From positions 5,828,001 to 5,892,000 of the forward strand of contig OW818684.1 in the NCBI GenBank assembly GCA_942493135.1: a DNA stretch of 64,000 nt, written 5' to 3'. Below the pieces are notes generated by a model. It was given only the letters and a program-made list of their open reading frames with translations. It did not search any database and had not been told where the DNA came from. Position numbers and translations under genes: made by a program. This DNA comes from Planctellipticum sp942493135 (GTDB taxonomy: Bacteria; Planctomycetota; Planctomycetia; Planctomycetales; Planctomycetaceae). Below are positions 62,590-64,000 of the stretch, piece after piece. Position 1 is the stretch's first letter. Each line of letters opens with the position of its first letter.

Positions 62590-64000
62590 ATGACTCTGGT
62601 CGAATCCTACGTTCGCAATCCGGTGAAGGTCACGGTCGGCGTGCTGCTGGTCGCGCTGTTCGGCGTGATCAGCCTGCTGCAGATGCCGATGCAGCTCACC
62701 CCCGAGGTGCAGATCCCGACCCTTACCGTCGAGACGACCTGGCCCGGCGCCAGCCCGCAGGAGGTCGAGCAGGAAATCATCCGCGAGCAGGAAGAGCAGC
62801 TCAAAAGCGTCGAGGGGATCACCAAGCTCTCTTCGGAAAGCATGGACTCGAAGGGCTCGATCACGATCGAGTTCGCCGTCGGGGCCAACATGGACGAGGC
62901 CCTCCTGCGGGTCAACAGCCGCCTGCAGCAGGTCCGCAGCTATCCCGAAAACGCGGACCAGCCGGTCATCAGCACGTCCAACTCTTCGAACACGCCGATC
63001 GCCTGGTTCATCCTCACCGAACGGGCTCCGACTCCCGAAGAGATCCGGGAATTCGCCGGCAAGCACCCCGAGCTCAAGGCCGAACTGGAAAAGGTCGCCG
63101 GGTCACACAGCAGCGGCCTGTTGATGTTCCGCCTCAAGGAACTCGCCCGGCAGCAGCCTGTCGTCGCCGAGCTCCTCCCCAGCCACGAACAGGTGATTCA
63201 ACTCCGGCGTTTCGCGGAAGATTTCATCGAAGCCCAGTTCGAGCGCGTCCCCGGCGTCGCCAACTCGAACGTCATCGGCGGACTGGAAGACGAGCTCCAG
63301 GTGATCGTCGATCCGGAAAAACTGGCCGCCCGCCAGCTCACCATCGCCGACGTCCGGGCTGTCCTGATCGGCCAGAACCGCGATACCTCCGGCGGCGACT
63401 TCTGGGAAAGCAAACGCCGCTGGGTTGTCCGGACGCTCGGCCAGTTCCGGTCTCCCGAGCAGGTCGAGGCCCAGCTCCTGACGGTCCGCGACGGAGCCCC
63501 GGTCTACATCCGCGACGTCGCCACGGTTGTCAAAGACTTCAAGAAACCCGATGGCCTCGTCCGACGCTTCGGCGATTCCTCGATCGCCGTCAACTGCCTC
63601 CGCGAAACCAACGCCAACGTGCTGGACGTGATGGAAGGGCTGAAAGCGACCGCCAATGTCCTGAACGAAGGGATCCTCCGCGACCGCAACCTGATGCTGA
63701 CCCAGGTCTACGACGAGACCGAGTACATCTACTCGTCGATCAAGCTCGTCCAGGAGAATATCTTCCTGGGCGGCGCGCTCACCATGACCGTCCTCATGCT
63801 GTTTCTCCACCTCAACCTCCGGACGCTGCTGTTCATCCCTCTCATCCTCGCCACGGGCCTCGCGGCGGTCTACGTCTCGCCGTGGTACTTTGCGGCCTGC
63901 CTGATCCTGATCGGCGTCAGCGGGTTCTGGTACGCCCGCGGTTCGCTGGTCATCGGTCTCGCCATTCCCACCAGCATCATCGCCACGTTTCTGGTCCTGG
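62590..64000 (+). CDS. RND-family efflux permease with extra insertions (3' end outside window)
   Basis: At least 470 aa from MTLVESYVRNPVKVTVGVLL; the frame is open to the window end. The AcrB-like start is clear: QMPMQLTPEVQIPTLTVETT, SSESMDSKGSITIEFAVGAN, VPGVANSNVIGG and IYSSIKLVQENIFLGGALTM. Two insertions against AcrB stand out. A charged segment of about 55 residues lies at about 146-200 (PEEIREFAGKHPELKAELEK...), in the pore domain. A hydrophobic segment of about 40 residues lies at about 413-452 (FIPLILATGLAAVYVSPWY...) and could add two membrane helices. Its adaptor gene is 66 bases upstream. The drug or metal specificity is unknown. Confidence 0.92.
   Translation, partial: MTLVESYVRNPVKVTVGVLLVALFGVISLLQMPMQLTPEVQIPTLTVETTWPGASPQEVEQEIIREQEEQLKSVEGITKLSSESMDSKGSITIEFAVGANMDEALLRVNSRLQQVRSYPENADQPVISTSNSSNTPIAWFILTERAPTPEEIREFAGKHPELKAELEKVAGSHSSGLLMFRLKELARQQPVVAELLPSHEQVIQLRRFAEDFIEAQFERVPGVANSNVIGGLEDELQVIVDPEKLAARQLTIADVRAVLIGQNRDTSGGDFWESKRRWVVRTLGQFRSPEQVEAQLLTVRDGAPVYIRDVATVVKDFKKPDGLVRRFGDSSIAVNCLRETNANVLDVMEGLKATANVLNEGILRDRNLMLTQVYDETEYIYSSIKLVQENIFLGGALTMTVLMLFLHLNLRTLLFIPLILATGLAAVYVSPWYFAACLILIGVSGFWYARGSLVIGLAIPTSIIATFLVL

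Noticed and set aside
1..64000. CRISPR arrays, rRNA and tRNA genes
   Set aside because: No regularly spaced direct repeats or recognisable RNA genes were found on reading the window. A dedicated covariance-model scan was not possible.

Overview
The window is GC-rich, densely coded bacterial DNA that reads as a member of the Planctomycetota. The evidence is the gene content: a PQQ-type beta-propeller/methyltransferase fusion, DUF1501 and DUF1080 proteins, an FG-GAP/VCBS protein, a DUF6807 protein, secreted enzymes with twin-arginine-like leaders, and a fused SecDF. I saw no rRNA, tRNA, CRISPR array, transposase, integrase or phage gene. I cannot name the genus.

Layout. 1-6017 (minus strand): the 5' part of a secreted beta-propeller protein, then an overlapping operon read right to left: a tandem-domain molybdate/tungstate-binding protein, permease, ATPase, a MoaD-like ubiquitin-fold protein and an E1-like (ThiF/MoeB) protein. 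6079-9290: a VCBS-repeat protein, an isoprenylcysteine-methyltransferase-like membrane protein and a lone GspF-type protein. 9409-14140: the classical tgt-yajC-secDF cluster, closed by a strong terminator. 14496-16788: a predicted outer-membrane protein, coaD and a thioredoxin-like protein. 16892-19003: a large secreted alpha/beta hydrolase. 19094-24176 (minus strand): a three-gene unit of unassigned function, with a winged-helix repeat protein, an AAA-type ATPase and an FtsK motor fused to a predicted PD-(D/E)XK nuclease. This is the most interesting part of the window. 24372-33101: surface or secreted planctomycete families (GDSL/DUF1080, DUF1501, pyruvyl transferase, DUF6807, vWA protein, terpene-cyclase-like repeats). 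33309-39122: a hybrid histidine kinase, a conserved unknown protein and a single-domain response regulator.

39337-53777 is a storage-glucan block. On the minus strand lie a MarR regulator, GlgE, TreS-maltokinase and GlgB, which together form the GlgE route from trehalose/maltose through maltose-1-phosphate to branched alpha-glucan. A divergent GH77 glucanotransferase lies upstream of them, and GlgX and phosphoglucomutase lie on the plus strand for breakdown and interconversion. A 217-base palindromic repeat follows pgm. 54035-60346 holds a beta-propeller protein overlapping an S41 protease, a TIM-barrel sugar epimerase, hisE with an SRPBCC protein, miaA and a small secreted unknown. 60635-64000 is an efflux operon: MarR regulator, membrane-fusion protein and an RND permease that runs off the end.

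Most long open frames antisense to these genes reflect GC-rich codon usage and are not listed. Start sites were moved to internal ATG/GTG/TTG codons where a ribosome site or the family N-terminus supports it.
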